Made by a program: the position numbers and the translations under genes. Below the pieces are notes generated by a model. It worked only from the letters and a program-made list of their open reading frames with translations, was not told where the DNA came from and did no database searches. A stretch of 64,000 bases of DNA from Tenericutes bacterium MZ-XQ (GTDB lineage Bacteria > Bacillota_I > Bacilli_A > Acholeplasmatales > Acholeplasmataceae), in NCBI GenBank assembly GCA_002838205.1, contig CP017950.1:1122858-1186857 (forward strand), written 5' to 3'. Positions 37,370-45,374 of this stretch are shown piece after piece (the first letter of the stretch is position 1; each line of letters begins with the position of its first letter).

Positions 37370-37398
37370 AACCCACCTCATACTGTCTTACGTGTATT

Positions 37399-37427
37399 AT
37401 TATACATTGCATAGTATTGATTGTCAA
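37399..37427 (-). promoter_or_regulatory. padR operon promoter with probable PadR operator
   Basis: Consensus -35 TTGACA (37422-37427), 17 bp, consensus -10 TATAAT (37399-37404). The spacer contains ATACTATGCAATGTAT (37402-37417), an imperfect palindrome ATAC-N8-GTAT with 6 of 8 pairs matching, similar to PadR-type operators. With such a strong core promoter, tight repression would be expected. Confidence 0.75.
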
Positions 37428-37436
37428 CATAAAAAA

Positions 37437-37457
37437 AACACTTTTTTAAATAAGTGT
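37437..37457. repeat. 21-bp direct repeat (left copy), target duplication of the first IS
   Basis: The 21 bases starting AACACTTTTTT and ending AATAAGTGT are identical to 39160-39180 on the other side of the IS. They form a hairpin ACACTT/AAGTGT. This copy is followed on the minus strand by eight T, the original U-run of the ssb terminator. Confidence 0.9.
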
Positions 37458-37528
37458 CAGACTGTAGACAAAAACAGTTTTCAATGAAGAATATCTCATT
37501 TAGAGATGTTCTTTTTTCGTTTGAAGTA

Positions 37529-37551
37529 TAAAAAAAGAGTTTTTCACTCAA
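37529..37551 (-). terminator. Terminator after the IS1182-like transposase
   Basis: GAGT-GAAAA-ACTC followed by seven T on the minus strand, about 25 bp past the transposase stop. A second hairpin ATGGTAA/TTACCAT (37561-37579) carries the stop codon. Confidence 0.55.
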
Positions 37552-37573
37552 TTTCAGTTGAATGGTAAAGATA

Positions 37574-38920
37574 TTACCATATGATTGTGGCTAATTTTTT
37601 CAAATTGTACATACTTAAAATCATGAAGCTTCGATCCTCATTTTTCCTAAGTCCTCTAAGAAACGTAAATCCCAGGCAATGATTCATTTTTGAAATTCCA
37701 AAAACCCTTTCAACTGACGTTTTTCTTTTCGGATATACCTCTTTTCCAATCTCAGATAGTCGAATCCGTTTAGCTTCTTCACTATCTGCTTCATAAAAAT
37801 GCCTTAATATCACTTTTGTTTTTTGATTTGTACACTGAGTCTTAAAAGGACAATTTAGACAATCTTTCGTTTTTGTTTTATATGCTTTATAGCCTTGTTT
37901 ATTAGTACCTCTATAAGTTAATACTTTTTCATTTGGACAAATATAATAATCATGAAGTTCAATATACTTGAATCTATGTTTTGTAAAATATAATGCATTG
38001 GATGATCCACCTGCACCTTTTCTTCCTTTAGGTCTTTTATAAGGAATTACAGGCTTAACACCTCGTTTAAATAATTCATGAAGTAATACTGGATGATCAT
38101 ACCCCGAATCCATGACTGCCATGTCAACTTCTTCATGGGCATCTATATAATTAATGACTGTTTCAAGTCCAGTTTGACTATCGTGTAAGTTACCCGGAAA
38201 TACTTGAGATGCTAATACCCATCCGTTTTCATCACTGATCACTTGGTTACTATAGGCTAACTGTCTTTCTTTCTCACCTTTATGAAACATACCGCAGTCC
38301 GGATCCGTTAGACTCTTTGTTACTTTTTTAGCTTCATTAAAGTCTATTTCTTCTTTGCCTTCTTCACTTCTAACTTCATTGATTTCTTTTTGTAGAGCTT
38401 CTACATACCTGTTCGTTGAATCATTGATTAAGATATCATTGACTTGTCTTTTATTTGCATATGCCTTAATATGTGTTGCATCGACAAATATATTATCCAT
38501 TTTGACAAGCTTTAATTTCATAGCTTGATATAAAATCGTATTAAATATCTCCTCAAAAACAGAAGTGCCTTCAAATCGACGTACATAGTTTTTTCCAAAG
38601 GTTGAAAAATGTGGGACGAAATCATTAAAATCATATCCTAAAAACCACCGATATGCTGCATTAACTTCGATTTCTTCAATTGTTCTTCTCATGGATCTAA
38701 TGTTGAATAAATATTGAATAAAGACAATCTTAAATAAAATGACTGGGTCTATAGAAGGTCTTCCCATATCATCCGCATATAAATTTTCTACAATATCATA
38801 AATAAAACTGAAGTCAATCGCTTTATCTATTTTTCTAACTAGATGATTGTTTGGAACGAGTTTATCCATTTCCATGATGAAGATGTTTTCGCGATTGTTT
38901 ATTTGATGTTTTGTTAACAT
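37574..38920 (-). CDS. IS1182 family transposase (DDE, IS4-like fold)
   Basis: Intact transposase of 448 aa. The N-terminal domain has DDMGRPSIDPVILFKIVFIQYL and IEVNAAYRWFLGYDFND. The catalytic core shows a first Asp in NIFVDATHIKAYANK (about residue 148), a second in VDMAVMDSGYDHPVLL (about 270) and the Glu in RKTSVERVFGISKMNHCLG (about 400). A cysteine-rich segment CLNCPFKTQC (about 363) is common in this family. No frameshift is present, so the element may be active. The start follows GGTTGGTGA. Confidence 0.92.
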   Translation of the reverse strand: MLTKHQINNRENIFIMEMDKLVPNNHLVRKIDKAIDFSFIYDIVENLYADDMGRPSIDPVILFKIVFIQYLFNIRSMRRTIEEIEVNAAYRWFLGYDFNDFVPHFSTFGKNYVRRFEGTSVFEEIFNTILYQAMKLKLVKMDNIFVDATHIKAYANKRQVNDILINDSTNRYVEALQKEINEVRSEEGKEEIDFNEAKKVTKSLTDPDCGMFHKGEKERQLAYSNQVISDENGWVLASQVFPGNLHDSQTGLETVINYIDAHEEVDMAVMDSGYDHPVLLHELFKRGVKPVIPYKRPKGRKGAGGSSNALYFTKHRFKYIELHDYYICPNEKVLTYRGTNKQGYKAYKTKTKDCLNCPFKTQCTNQKTKVILRHFYEADSEEAKRIRLSEIGKEVYPKRKTSVERVFGISKMNHCLGFTFLRGLRKNEDRSFMILSMYNLKKLATIIW

Positions 38921-38953
38921 GAAATCACCAACCTTTATTGTTATTTTACCATG

Positions 38954-38979
38954 TTACCTATATATTTATATATAGGTAA
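38954..38979. repeat. 26-bp palindrome upstream of the IS1182-like transposase
   Basis: TTACCTATATAT, two bases, ATATATAGGTAA: perfect 12-bp arms about 35 bp before the transposase start, in the promoter zone. It could be an operator or a leader hairpin. Confidence 0.65.
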
Positions 38980-39007
38980 AAGTTCATTTTTGATTAAAAA
39001 ATAAAAA

Positions 39008-39089
39008 GAGAGTACTCAGAACACTAATCAAACTCTAGGTTTAAGTGTTTTTAAGCAGTCTAAGCCGCACTTTTTAAACTGGTACTCTC
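39008..39089 (-). other. Predicted three-way structured leader of the IS1182-like element
   Basis: On the minus strand GAGAGTAC (39082-39089) pairs with GTACTCTC (39008-39015), enclosing about 66 nt that contain an inner hairpin AACACT...AGTGTT and a second AGTGCGG/CTGCTT arm. TTTTTATTTTTT follows immediately, so the whole fold ends like a terminator. It may be a leader structure or a small RNA. Confidence 0.45.
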
Positions 39090-39119
39090 ACACCTTCATT
39101 TTATAACAAAAAATAAAAA

Positions 39120-39145
39120 AGTACAATATCCGAAGATACTGTACT
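39120..39145 (-). terminator. Inward-facing terminator inside the right end of the first IS
   Basis: AGTACAGTATC, TTCG, GATATTGTACT followed by TTTTTATTTTTT on the minus strand: an 11-bp stem with one mismatch, capped by a C(UUCG)G tetraloop. It lies 14 bp inside the IS end and would stop transcripts entering from ssb before they reach the transposase. Confidence 0.88.
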
Positions 39146-39159
39146 TTGTCTACAGACTG

Positions 39160-39180
39160 AACACTTTTTTAAATAAGTGT
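39160..39180. repeat. 21-bp direct repeat (right copy); ssb terminator hairpin
   Basis: Identical to 37437-37457. It directly follows the ssb stop and forms ACACTT/AAGTGT, but the U-run that would complete the ssb terminator has been left 1.7 kb away beyond the IS. Confidence 0.9.
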
Positions 39181-39539
39181 TATTTTTCTTCTAAATCTTT
39201 TATATCTGGATCATTTTTTTGACTTGATGATAAGAACGTAATTCTTTCAGCAATCACTTCGAGCATATTTAGTCGTTTTTCAGGTTCAATTTCGTATTTA
39301 TAGGTTTGTACTCTTGCTTTAACAGCAATCATCGTTCCTTTTACACAATATGATTCTATTGCTGTGGCTAAACCCTCCCATACAGATACTTTAATAAAAT
39401 CTGTATCATAATTGCCTTCCATGTTTTTAAAACCTCTTTGAACAGCAAGAATGATATCACTGACTTTTCTGCCATCTTCTAAAATCTTAGTTTCAGGATC
39501 CTTTGCAAGTCTACCAACAAGTATTAATTGATTTAACAT
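39180..39539 (-). CDS. ssb: Single-stranded DNA-binding protein, short form
   Basis: OB-fold single-stranded DNA-binding protein of 119 aa: MLNQLILVGRLAKDPETK at the start, then DFIKVSVWEGLATAIESYCVKGTMIAVKARVQT. It is short and ends DPDIKDLEEK, without the acidic DDDIPF-type tail that recruits partner proteins. The replicative ssb normally sits between rpsF and rpsR; this one stands alone between two insertion sequences, so it is probably a secondary SsbB-like copy. AAAGGAG precedes the start; TATACT at about 39561 may be its -10. Confidence 0.88.
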   Translation of the reverse strand: MLNQLILVGRLAKDPETKILEDGRKVSDIILAVQRGFKNMEGNYDTDFIKVSVWEGLATAIESYCVKGTMIAVKARVQTYKYEIEPEKRLNMLEVIAERITFLSSSQKNDPDIKDLEEK

Positions 39540-39682
39540 AATAACTCCTTTTTCTTTTTAGTATAAATGAGGAGTCATTGAAGTAAAAATGGACAATTGA
39601 ATGTTCACTATATATTTTCTTAGATGATTTCGTAAAAATGAGTTAAGATATATGGTTGATGGACTATGGGTCATTTCATTAT

Positions 39683-39691
39683 AAAAAAAAG
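39683..39691. repeat. Left 9-bp direct repeat flanking the second IS
   Basis: AAAAAAAAG, matching 40865-40873 on the other side; probable target duplication (8 or 9 bp). The 143 bp between ssb and this repeat hold no gene, only the ssb upstream region. Confidence 0.65.
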
Positions 39692-39714
39692 CTGACGTTT
39701 GGTGCATAGTGTTG

Positions 39715-40641
39715 TTATTTTTCATAATAATCACTACTCACTGATTCTAGTACATCCGTAATTCCAGGATCACTTTGGAAATTTCTATAAGTGATTCTCT
39801 TTTTTATCTTTTTAACTCTTCTGTATAAATCATCAATCATAGAATTCCTGCTTTCAATAATTTGACGACTGTTAATGTGTTTTGATTTAGGCGTATGATT
39901 ATATCTATAAACGAAAAAATTCATGTAATGTTGTAGATTTTTTAGACGATATCCTGCGTGCTTGAATAAGTATCTTTTTATATTGCTATGTAATGAATCT
40001 ACTAAAAGTGTATTGTATTTTCCATCACATTCTCTGCGTGCATCATAATTAGGGACACTAAATTGACGCATAAATTGTTTCTGTATTACCGATCCATCAT
40101 GGATAAATTTAGTCACTTCTCCAATGTTTTTTGTACATAAATCAATAAACTTTTTTGGTGAAGCGTTTCCTCTTGATGACACTTTAGCTATAGTTATTCC
40201 TTCTAAACTTATCAAAGTAATCACGCAAAGATGATTAAATGAAATCCCTCTAATCCCCTTACCATCACGTCTAACCAGTTTATATCTTTTATCACTTATT
40301 CTGACGAAAGTCTCATCTACTAGAATAGTTCCATTCAAAAATACCTCATCTTGGTAATCTCTTAAAGATTCGAAGATAAGGTATCGATAATATAAAGCTG
40401 TCTTTATATCAATGCTTAGGTTTCTTGCGATTACTTCTAAAGTTACATCATCAATCATAAATCCAATAAATCTTTTGAAGATGTAATCACTATTATTTAA
40501 GTAACTTGTTGTAGATTCGTCTTGTATAAAAGTTCCCATACAAGATTTACACTTAAATCTCGGTTTACCATTCTTAGTACGACCATGCTTGATTGGAGAA
40601 TTAACTGTACCACAAAGTGAACATATTTTGAACTTGGGCAT
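39715..40641 (-). CDS. Transposase with N-terminal zinc ribbon, IS1595/ISXO2-like
   Basis: Transposase of 308 aa, intact. An N-terminal zinc ribbon CSLCG...CKSCMGTF (residues 7-37) precedes a helix-turn-helix region. The catalytic core has Asp in GTILVDETFVRIS (about residue 108), Asp in KFIHDGSVIQ (about 178) and the VDSLHSNIKRYLFKHAGYRL / LQHYMNFFVYRYN block at about 214-250, as in IS1595-type DDE(N) enzymes. The ribosome site AAGGAG (4 nt before ATG) is part of an unusual set of interlocked repeats in the leader. Confidence 0.82.
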   Translation of the reverse strand: MPKFKICSLCGTVNSPIKHGRTKNGKPRFKCKSCMGTFIQDESTTSYLNNSDYIFKRFIGFMIDDVTLEVIARNLSIDIKTALYYRYLIFESLRDYQDEVFLNGTILVDETFVRISDKRYKLVRRDGKGIRGISFNHLCVITLISLEGITIAKVSSRGNASPKKFIDLCTKNIGEVTKFIHDGSVIQKQFMRQFSVPNYDARRECDGKYNTLLVDSLHSNIKRYLFKHAGYRLKNLQHYMNFFVYRYNHTPKSKHINSRQIIESRNSMIDDLYRRVKKIKKRITYRNFQSDPGITDVLESVSSDYYEK

Positions 40642-40646
40642 AATAC

Positions 40647-40749
40647 TCCTTAGACCACAAAAGCGAGTATTTCACCCAACTAAGGAAAGTCGCCAAACAA
40701 ACCAGGGTAAAATACTCGCTTTTGCGGTTCCTTAGTTTATTTGTTTGGC
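40647..40749 (-). repeat. Interlocked inverted repeats in the transposase leader (possible RNA switch)
   Basis: Three complementary pairs cross one another: A 40654-40672 with A' 40710-40728 (19 bp, one G.U), B 40678-40687 with B' 40728-40737 (10 bp), C 40692-40701 with C' 40740-40749 (10 bp). The order along the DNA is A B C A' B' C'. A further copy of the B' sequence (40647-40653) contains the Shine-Dalgarno, so B can pair either with the ribosome site or with B'. Confidence 0.8.
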
Positions 40750-40864
40750 ACGTTCATTATAACATTTTAGTTTTGGAAAATTCCACTCAAAATAAAAAGT
40801 TTAATATTCGCCCTTGTTAATGATTTATCAGAAAAATTTAACAACACTATGCACCAAACGTCAG

Positions 40865-40889
40865 AAAAAAAAGGCTATGATTTAGCCTT
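40865..40889 (-). terminator. Terminator of the M16 peptidase gene, abutting the second IS
   Basis: AAAGGCT, AAATCAT, AGCCTTT followed by eight T in total on the minus strand. The gene's TAG stop (40875-40877) is inside the hairpin. The T-run is also the right copy of the IS target duplication (40865-40873). Confidence 0.85.
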
Positions 40890-42152
40890 TTTATAGATTA
40901 ATATGCTCATCTTTCGTTTCTGGATTCTCTTTAAAGCAAATTTTATATCTTCATATGTTACATCATTCATCATATCGATGACATCAAATAATGAAGACTT
41001 TAGATGTTTATATTTACCATAAAGATAAGTTTTCGTTTCTAAATGATTGAGTGCAAAAATGAATTGTCCTAAGTAAACTCGCTTATGTCTAATAAAATCT
41101 TCTTCATTCAAATCATCATATGCATCCTTTGTTAAATACTGAATTAATATATTTTTTAGTTTATTTATCTTTTTGCTTTCTGCAAAAATCACAATATTTT
41201 CTGCTTTTCTTTCAAATGTTGTATTGACATAAAAACTTTGATTAATCAATTTTTCATTTAATAAGTATTCATACATTTTTGAAGATGACCCTAAAAGTAT
41301 ACTCAAACACATCGTCATCACCATCTCACGCTTAACAAGTTCTTTTCCAAATCTTCCTAAGGGATCGAGTTTGATACCAATCATTAACTTATCTACTTGA
41401 ACATCATCGTAGACAATTTCTGCTTTTTTGACAATGGTCTTAGATTCTTTTGGTAATATAACCTTTGGTTTATCTACCAGTTTTTTATCTTCATCATAAG
41501 CTTTAAAAAAAGCTTTTAACGCTTTAAGGTCAATATGCCCAGATATGACTAATAGTCTATTATGATGGTTATAAAAGTGTTTGTAGATGTCCATTAGCAT
41601 ATCTGGATGAATATCTTGAATAGAATCCACAGTGCCGCCAATATCATGTTTTAAAGTATGATTATGGTACATATTTTCCATCAGTTGATTTTGCATCTTT
41701 GAGTGTGGATCATCTAAATACATCTTAAGTTCTTCTTCAATGATTAACTTTTCTTGTTCCACATTTTCTTTTGTGAAATATGGTGTATCAAGCATGTCTA
41801 ACAAATGTGATAATGCTGGAATTACTTGATCGGTAGCACTAAAAACAAATGATGTTTGGTGGTATGATGTCATTGCATTCGCATCAACGCCGAGATTAGA
41901 AAATTTTAAAAACGCATCACCATCAGGCATCGCGAATATTTTGTGTTCCATAAAATGTGCAGTCCCTGGAGGTGTTTGATAAAGTTTATCTTGATATGTA
42001 TAATCTAATGATAAAGCACCATATGGAATGGATAACTCCACATAAGTGGTGTAATATGGATCATCTTTTGGTAATAAATGAACTTCCATACCATTTTTGA
42101 GTTTCATGATATATACATGTTCATTGAATCTTTGATGATATTTTTTAATCAT
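40875..42152 (-). CDS. M16 family zinc peptidase, catalytically complete (YmfH-like)
   Basis: Inverzincin-type peptidase of 425 aa. The zinc site HFMEH (HxxEH, about residues 66-70) is intact, with the distal Glu in EELKMYLDDPHSKMQNQ (about 140). It overlaps the second M16 gene by 4 bp. In Bacillus the pair YmfF/YmfH has one active and one inactive member; the same pattern is seen here. Such pairs probably degrade or process peptides in the cytoplasm as a heterodimer; the substrate is not known. The stop lies inside the terminator hairpin next to the second IS. Confidence 0.9.
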   Translation of the reverse strand: MIKKYHQRFNEHVYIMKLKNGMEVHLLPKDDPYYTTYVELSIPYGALSLDYTYQDKLYQTPPGTAHFMEHKIFAMPDGDAFLKFSNLGVDANAMTSYHQTSFVFSATDQVIPALSHLLDMLDTPYFTKENVEQEKLIIEEELKMYLDDPHSKMQNQLMENMYHNHTLKHDIGGTVDSIQDIHPDMLMDIYKHFYNHHNRLLVISGHIDLKALKAFFKAYDEDKKLVDKPKVILPKESKTIVKKAEIVYDDVQVDKLMIGIKLDPLGRFGKELVKREMVMTMCLSILLGSSSKMYEYLLNEKLINQSFYVNTTFERKAENIVIFAESKKINKLKNILIQYLTKDAYDDLNEEDFIRHKRVYLGQFIFALNHLETKTYLYGKYKHLKSSLFDVIDMMNDVTYEDIKFALKRIQKRKMSILIYKKAKS

Positions 42153-43354
42153 GACTCTCCTCCATATAAGACATAGATAGTATCTAACGTAACCATAGAA
42201 GCAACCTTTTGAATATCCTCTATAGATACTTTCATTATGTTGATTAATCTTTGCTCAGTTGTTGTTGTATCTCCGAAAATCGATCTGAAAAAAGATCTTT
42301 TTGTCATGTATGATTGATGATCTAAACTGCTTTTTATCTGATGAGTTAAATATGCTTTCGCATGTTCTAATTCCTCAAGAGTTACAGGATTTTCCTCAAA
42401 ACTATTTGCAACTTTGATGATTTCATCCAGTGCATAATCTTTTTGGTGCTTAGCAACTCCACTACTGATGACGATTGTGCCTTTATAATAGTCATAATTA
42501 GATGAAATATCATAACAAAGACCTTGTTTCTCTCTAATTTCATTAAATAATCTACTTTCTGGATAACCACCAAGCATTGTGTCAAAGCATAATGCGGCTT
42601 CATAGAGACCATCAAATCGATAGATTGGCAAAACAAACCCTAATTTTAAAATCGCTTGGTTCATATGTGTTTTTTCGTAACGTTTCACCAATGGATGTGG
42701 TTTTCTAAACTCAAACTCAGGGCTTAGTTGCATATCTTTCGTTTCTACAAGAAGACTCGTTTTTATATCATCGATAAATGTCTCTATATGCCCATTGATG
42801 ACGATTTTAATATCTTGATTAAAAAATGCAGTCTGGTAATATGATAAAAGATTTTCAAGAGAAACTTTTTTAATATCTTCCAATGTACCCGAAAGTGGAT
42901 ATGCTGCTAGATCTTCATCATAAAACGATTTTGCAAACTCAATATTTGCATAAGCTCTTTTGTGATCTTTTAAAGCTTCCCATTGTTCAATCAAAAGCCT
43001 TTTTTCTTCTTCGAAGATTTGCGCGTTAAATGATGTTCTATCCATAAATATCTCATTTAATAATGCTACAGCTTCTTTAACCAAGTTTTGATTTAAAACA
43101 ATTTTTGGATCAACAATTGTCAACATAAAAGACATGACATTAAAGTTGGCATGTTTTTCTGTTTTTGTATAAAGTTGTGCGCCATATAGGTTTTCTAAAT
43201 GACGATACATGAGTGCTTTAGTATGATAATTTTTTGTGCTTGAAATGAGTAATTTTGGTAATAAAAAACGATACACACGTTCTTCTTTTTTATCAATACC
43301 TGTAAAAAATAACGCGAATTGTATCGTTTTAAACTCGTTTTTAATCCCGATCAT
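42149..43354 (-). CDS. M16 family peptidase-like protein, lacking the zinc motif (YmfF-like)
   Basis: Protein of 401 aa with the M16 fold (KALMYRHLENLYGAQLYTKTEKHANFNVMSF at the N-terminus, then GGYPESRLFNEIREKQGLCYDIS in the C-terminal half). The place of the HxxEH motif is occupied by LYRHLENLYG-type residues, so it has no zinc site and is probably the inactive partner of the downstream peptidase. The C-terminal R/Y substrate-binding region is kept, consistent with a structural or substrate-holding role. It starts at the deoD stop (1-bp overlap). Confidence 0.86.
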   Translation of the reverse strand: MIGIKNEFKTIQFALFFTGIDKKEERVYRFLLPKLLISSTKNYHTKALMYRHLENLYGAQLYTKTEKHANFNVMSFMLTIVDPKIVLNQNLVKEAVALLNEIFMDRTSFNAQIFEEEKRLLIEQWEALKDHKRAYANIEFAKSFYDEDLAAYPLSGTLEDIKKVSLENLLSYYQTAFFNQDIKIVINGHIETFIDDIKTSLLVETKDMQLSPEFEFRKPHPLVKRYEKTHMNQAILKLGFVLPIYRFDGLYEAALCFDTMLGGYPESRLFNEIREKQGLCYDISSNYDYYKGTIVISSGVAKHQKDYALDEIIKVANSFEENPVTLEELEHAKAYLTHQIKSSLDHQSYMTKRSFFRSIFGDTTTTEQRLINIMKVSIEDIQKVASMVTLDTIYVLYGGES

Positions 43355-44061
43355 TAGATGCTGTTAAGTGCAACTTCCATCATTTTTGTAAATGCTTCTT
43401 GACGTTCTTGCGCTGATGTTGCCTCATGTGTCACAAGCGAATCAGAAACAGTTAATAAACAAGCAGCTTTTTTCTTTAATGCTTTTGCATTCGCAAATAA
43501 CGCAAATGATTCCATTTCAACAGCTTCAGCACCATGGTTTTGATATATATCTTTATACTCATCTGGGTTCAAACGATAAAAGACATCAGATGAATGGATA
43601 GTTGTTAGATGTACTGGGATGTTTAACTTTTCAGCAGCCTTCAAAATTTTATTATTTAAAGGCTTAGATGCTGGTAAAACCTTACGGCTTGATACTCCCA
43701 TTGTTTTTGCATAAGATGATTCAGAATATGCTTTTTCAGCAAGCAATACATCATATAGTTTTAATTCTGGACTATAAGCTCCAGCTGAACCAATACGAAT
43801 AATCTTTTCTACATCATAGAACTTAAATAATTCGTAACTATATATACCAATACTTGGCATACCCATACCTGAACCCATGACAGTGACTTTCTTTTTACCA
43901 AAGTATCCTGTATATCCAAACATATTTCTAACTGTATTGATTTGAACAACTTTAGTTAAAAAAGTTTCTGCGATAAATTTTGCTCTTAAAGGGTCTCCAG
44001 GCATTAATACGGTTTTTGCGATTAAATCTTTATTTTCTAACTCAATATGAGGTGTTGGCAT
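43354..44061 (-). CDS. deoD: Purine-nucleoside phosphorylase, DeoD type
   Basis: Hexameric-type phosphorylase of 235 aa cleaving purine (deoxy)nucleosides. The start is the ATG at 44061 with AAGGAGTG 9 nt upstream; an in-frame GTG abuts that site. Motifs: MPTPHIE at the N-terminus, [15 protein letters not shown] (phosphate binding), [18 protein letters not shown] (about 64), and [13 protein letters not shown] with the substrate-contacting Glu. It overlaps deoC by 20 bp. With deoC and pdp it makes up the deoxynucleoside salvage route. Confidence 0.95.
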   Translation of the reverse strand: MPTPHIELENKDLIAKTVLMPGDPLRAKFIAETFLTKVVQINTVRNMFGYTGYFGKKKVTVMGSGMGMPSIGIYSYELFKFYDVEKIIRIGSAGAYSPELKLYDVLLAEKAYSESSYAKTMGVSSRKVLPASKPLNNKILKAAEKLNIPVHLTTIHSSDVFYRLNPDEYKDIYQNHGAEAVEMESFALFANAKALKKKAACLLTVSDSLVTHEATSAQERQEAFTKMMEVALNSI

Positions 44062-44716
44062 CTTTTTCTTCACTCCTTTGATTGACTATGCTTACGCCAT
44101 TTGATGTACCAATTCTAGTTGCTCCTGCTTCGATCATTTTCATGGCATCATCATAAGTTCTAACACCACCGCTTGCCTTAACAAAAGCTTTTTCTCCTAC
44201 AGTTTTTTTCATTAGTTCGACATGATGAACCGTTGCACCACCAGTACCAAAACCAGTTGATGTTTTCACAAAAGTAGCTTCTGCTTCAACAGCTAGTTCA
44301 CACGCTTTTACTACTTCTTCGTCAGTTAAATAGCCTGTTTCTATAATAACTTTTACACATCTTCCATCGGCGTTTTCTACAACACCTTTGATTTCTTGAA
44401 GGACTGTGTGATAGTCTTTTTGTTTTAATGCTGCGACATTGATAACCATGTCTATCTCATCCGCACCATCGTTAATTGCTTCTAATGTTTCATAGGCTTT
44501 AACTAGATGATGGTGTGTGCCATGAGGAAAACCAATGACTGTACATACTAAGACATCTGTTTTTTTAAGATGATGTTTTGCATACTTAACCCAGATTGGA
44601 TTAACGCATACACTCTTAAAGTCATGTGCCTTTGCTTCATCAATCAATTGATCAATTTGATCTTTAGAAATGTTTGCACCTAGTTTTGTGTGATCAATCA
44701 TTTTATTAAGCTTCAT
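44042..44716 (-). CDS. deoC: Deoxyribose-phosphate aldolase
   Basis: Cleaves 2-deoxyribose-5-phosphate to acetaldehyde and glyceraldehyde-3-phosphate. It is 224 aa (TIM barrel), with the Schiff-base lysine in [16 protein letters not shown] (about residue 153), the helper lysine in [17 protein letters not shown] (about 182) and [11 protein letters not shown]-type Asp near 90. It overlaps the YczE-like gene by 11 bp and deoD by 20 bp. Deoxyribose-1-phosphate from DeoD and Pdp would need a phosphopentomutase, not present in this window. Confidence 0.96.
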   Translation of the reverse strand: MKLNKMIDHTKLGANISKDQIDQLIDEAKAHDFKSVCVNPIWVKYAKHHLKKTDVLVCTVIGFPHGTHHHLVKAYETLEAINDGADEIDMVINVAALKQKDYHTVLQEIKGVVENADGRCVKVIIETGYLTDEEVVKACELAVEAEATFVKTSTGFGTGGATVHHVELMKKTVGEKAFVKASGGVRTYDDAMKMIEAGATRIGTSNGVSIVNQRSEEKDANTSY

Positions 44717-45365
44717 ACTTTAATTCTCCTTTTTGATTTATTTTTTTTAATATATGTGTGAACATACCAACAAGTATGCCCATCATAAATGTCATAATGA
44801 CAGTAAATACATGAACCTGTTCAAATAAGCTTTTTGTCATAAGGCCTAGAATAACAGCGATGATAAAAAACGAACCTTCTACAATAATCTTTGATAGTGA
44901 TAGCACTTTAATTTTCTTATAAATAACAAGCATAAGTCTTTCATAAGGTGATGCTGGAAGTCCAGTTAAAATCGTGATCGCAACTCCAAAAGCACAGAGC
45001 ATCATGCCTAAGCTTGCCATTAGTATTTTAATCGCTAACAATGATGTAATCTCGATGGGAATGAGCGCAAATAAAGCATTCCAACCATCAACAAATATCC
45101 CAACAACAAATAAAAATATCGCACTGATCAACATATCATACTCAAGATTAAGTAAAAATGTTAATAGGGTAACTACCAATCCAGTAAAAATAATCACTCT
45201 TCCAATGGTTGCCCAAGGTATGAATTCTACCACTATTTTTTGCAAAAAATAATTAAATGCATCTATGGGTGAAGCTCCTAAATTAGAGTTTAGGATACTT
45301 GAAATGCCAAGTGCGATGATGATAAATCCTAAAGTGTGTAGTAATACTCTAATGGATAACTTCAT
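44706..45365 (-). CDS. YczE/YyaS-like membrane protein
   Basis: Integral membrane protein of 219 aa with five or six predicted helices. The N-terminal [26 protein letters not shown] pattern is characteristic of the YczE/YyaS/YitT group, with a second [19 protein letters not shown] element near 130-145. These look like permeases but no substrate is established. It heads the deoC-deoD-M16 run, which hints at a nucleoside or pentose link, though the overlap may only reflect packing. Confidence 0.8.
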   Translation of the reverse strand: MKLSIRVLLHTLGFIIIALGISSILNSNLGASPIDAFNYFLQKIVVEFIPWATIGRVIIFTGLVVTLLTFLLNLEYDMLISAIFLFVVGIFVDGWNALFALIPIEITSLLAIKILMASLGMMLCAFGVAITILTGLPASPYERLMLVIYKKIKVLSLSKIIVEGSFFIIAVILGLMTKSLFEQVHVFTVIMTFMMGILVGMFTHILKKINQKGELKYEA

Positions 45366-45374
45366 ATAACTCCT

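Larger units (their letters stand above)
37458..39159 (-). mobile_element. IS1182-like insertion sequence, 1702 bp
   Basis: Complete element bounded by terminal inverted repeats: left CAGACTGTAGACAAA and, on the opposite strand, right CAGTCTGTAGACAAA (one mismatch in 15, then ACAGT at both ends a little further in). It is flanked by a 21-bp direct repeat that equals the ssb terminator hairpin. It contains one intact transposase gene and a structured, terminator-rich leader. The IS1182 assignment rests on the transposase; long target duplications have been described for that group. Confidence 0.88.
39692..40864 (-). mobile_element. IS1595-like insertion sequence, 1173 bp
   Basis: Complete element with perfect 26-bp terminal inverted repeats beginning CTGACGTTTGGTGCATAGTG at the left end and mirrored at the right end (40839-40864). 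It is flanked by AAAAAAAAG repeats and contains a single intact transposase gene on the minus strand. Its right end abuts the T-run of the terminator of the M16 peptidase gene, so the target was an intrinsic terminator. Family name is provisional. Confidence 0.85.

Noticed and set aside
37458-40864. A composite transposon carrying ssb between two IS elements
   Set aside because: The elements have different transposases and unrelated ends, and each has its own target duplication, so they inserted separately.
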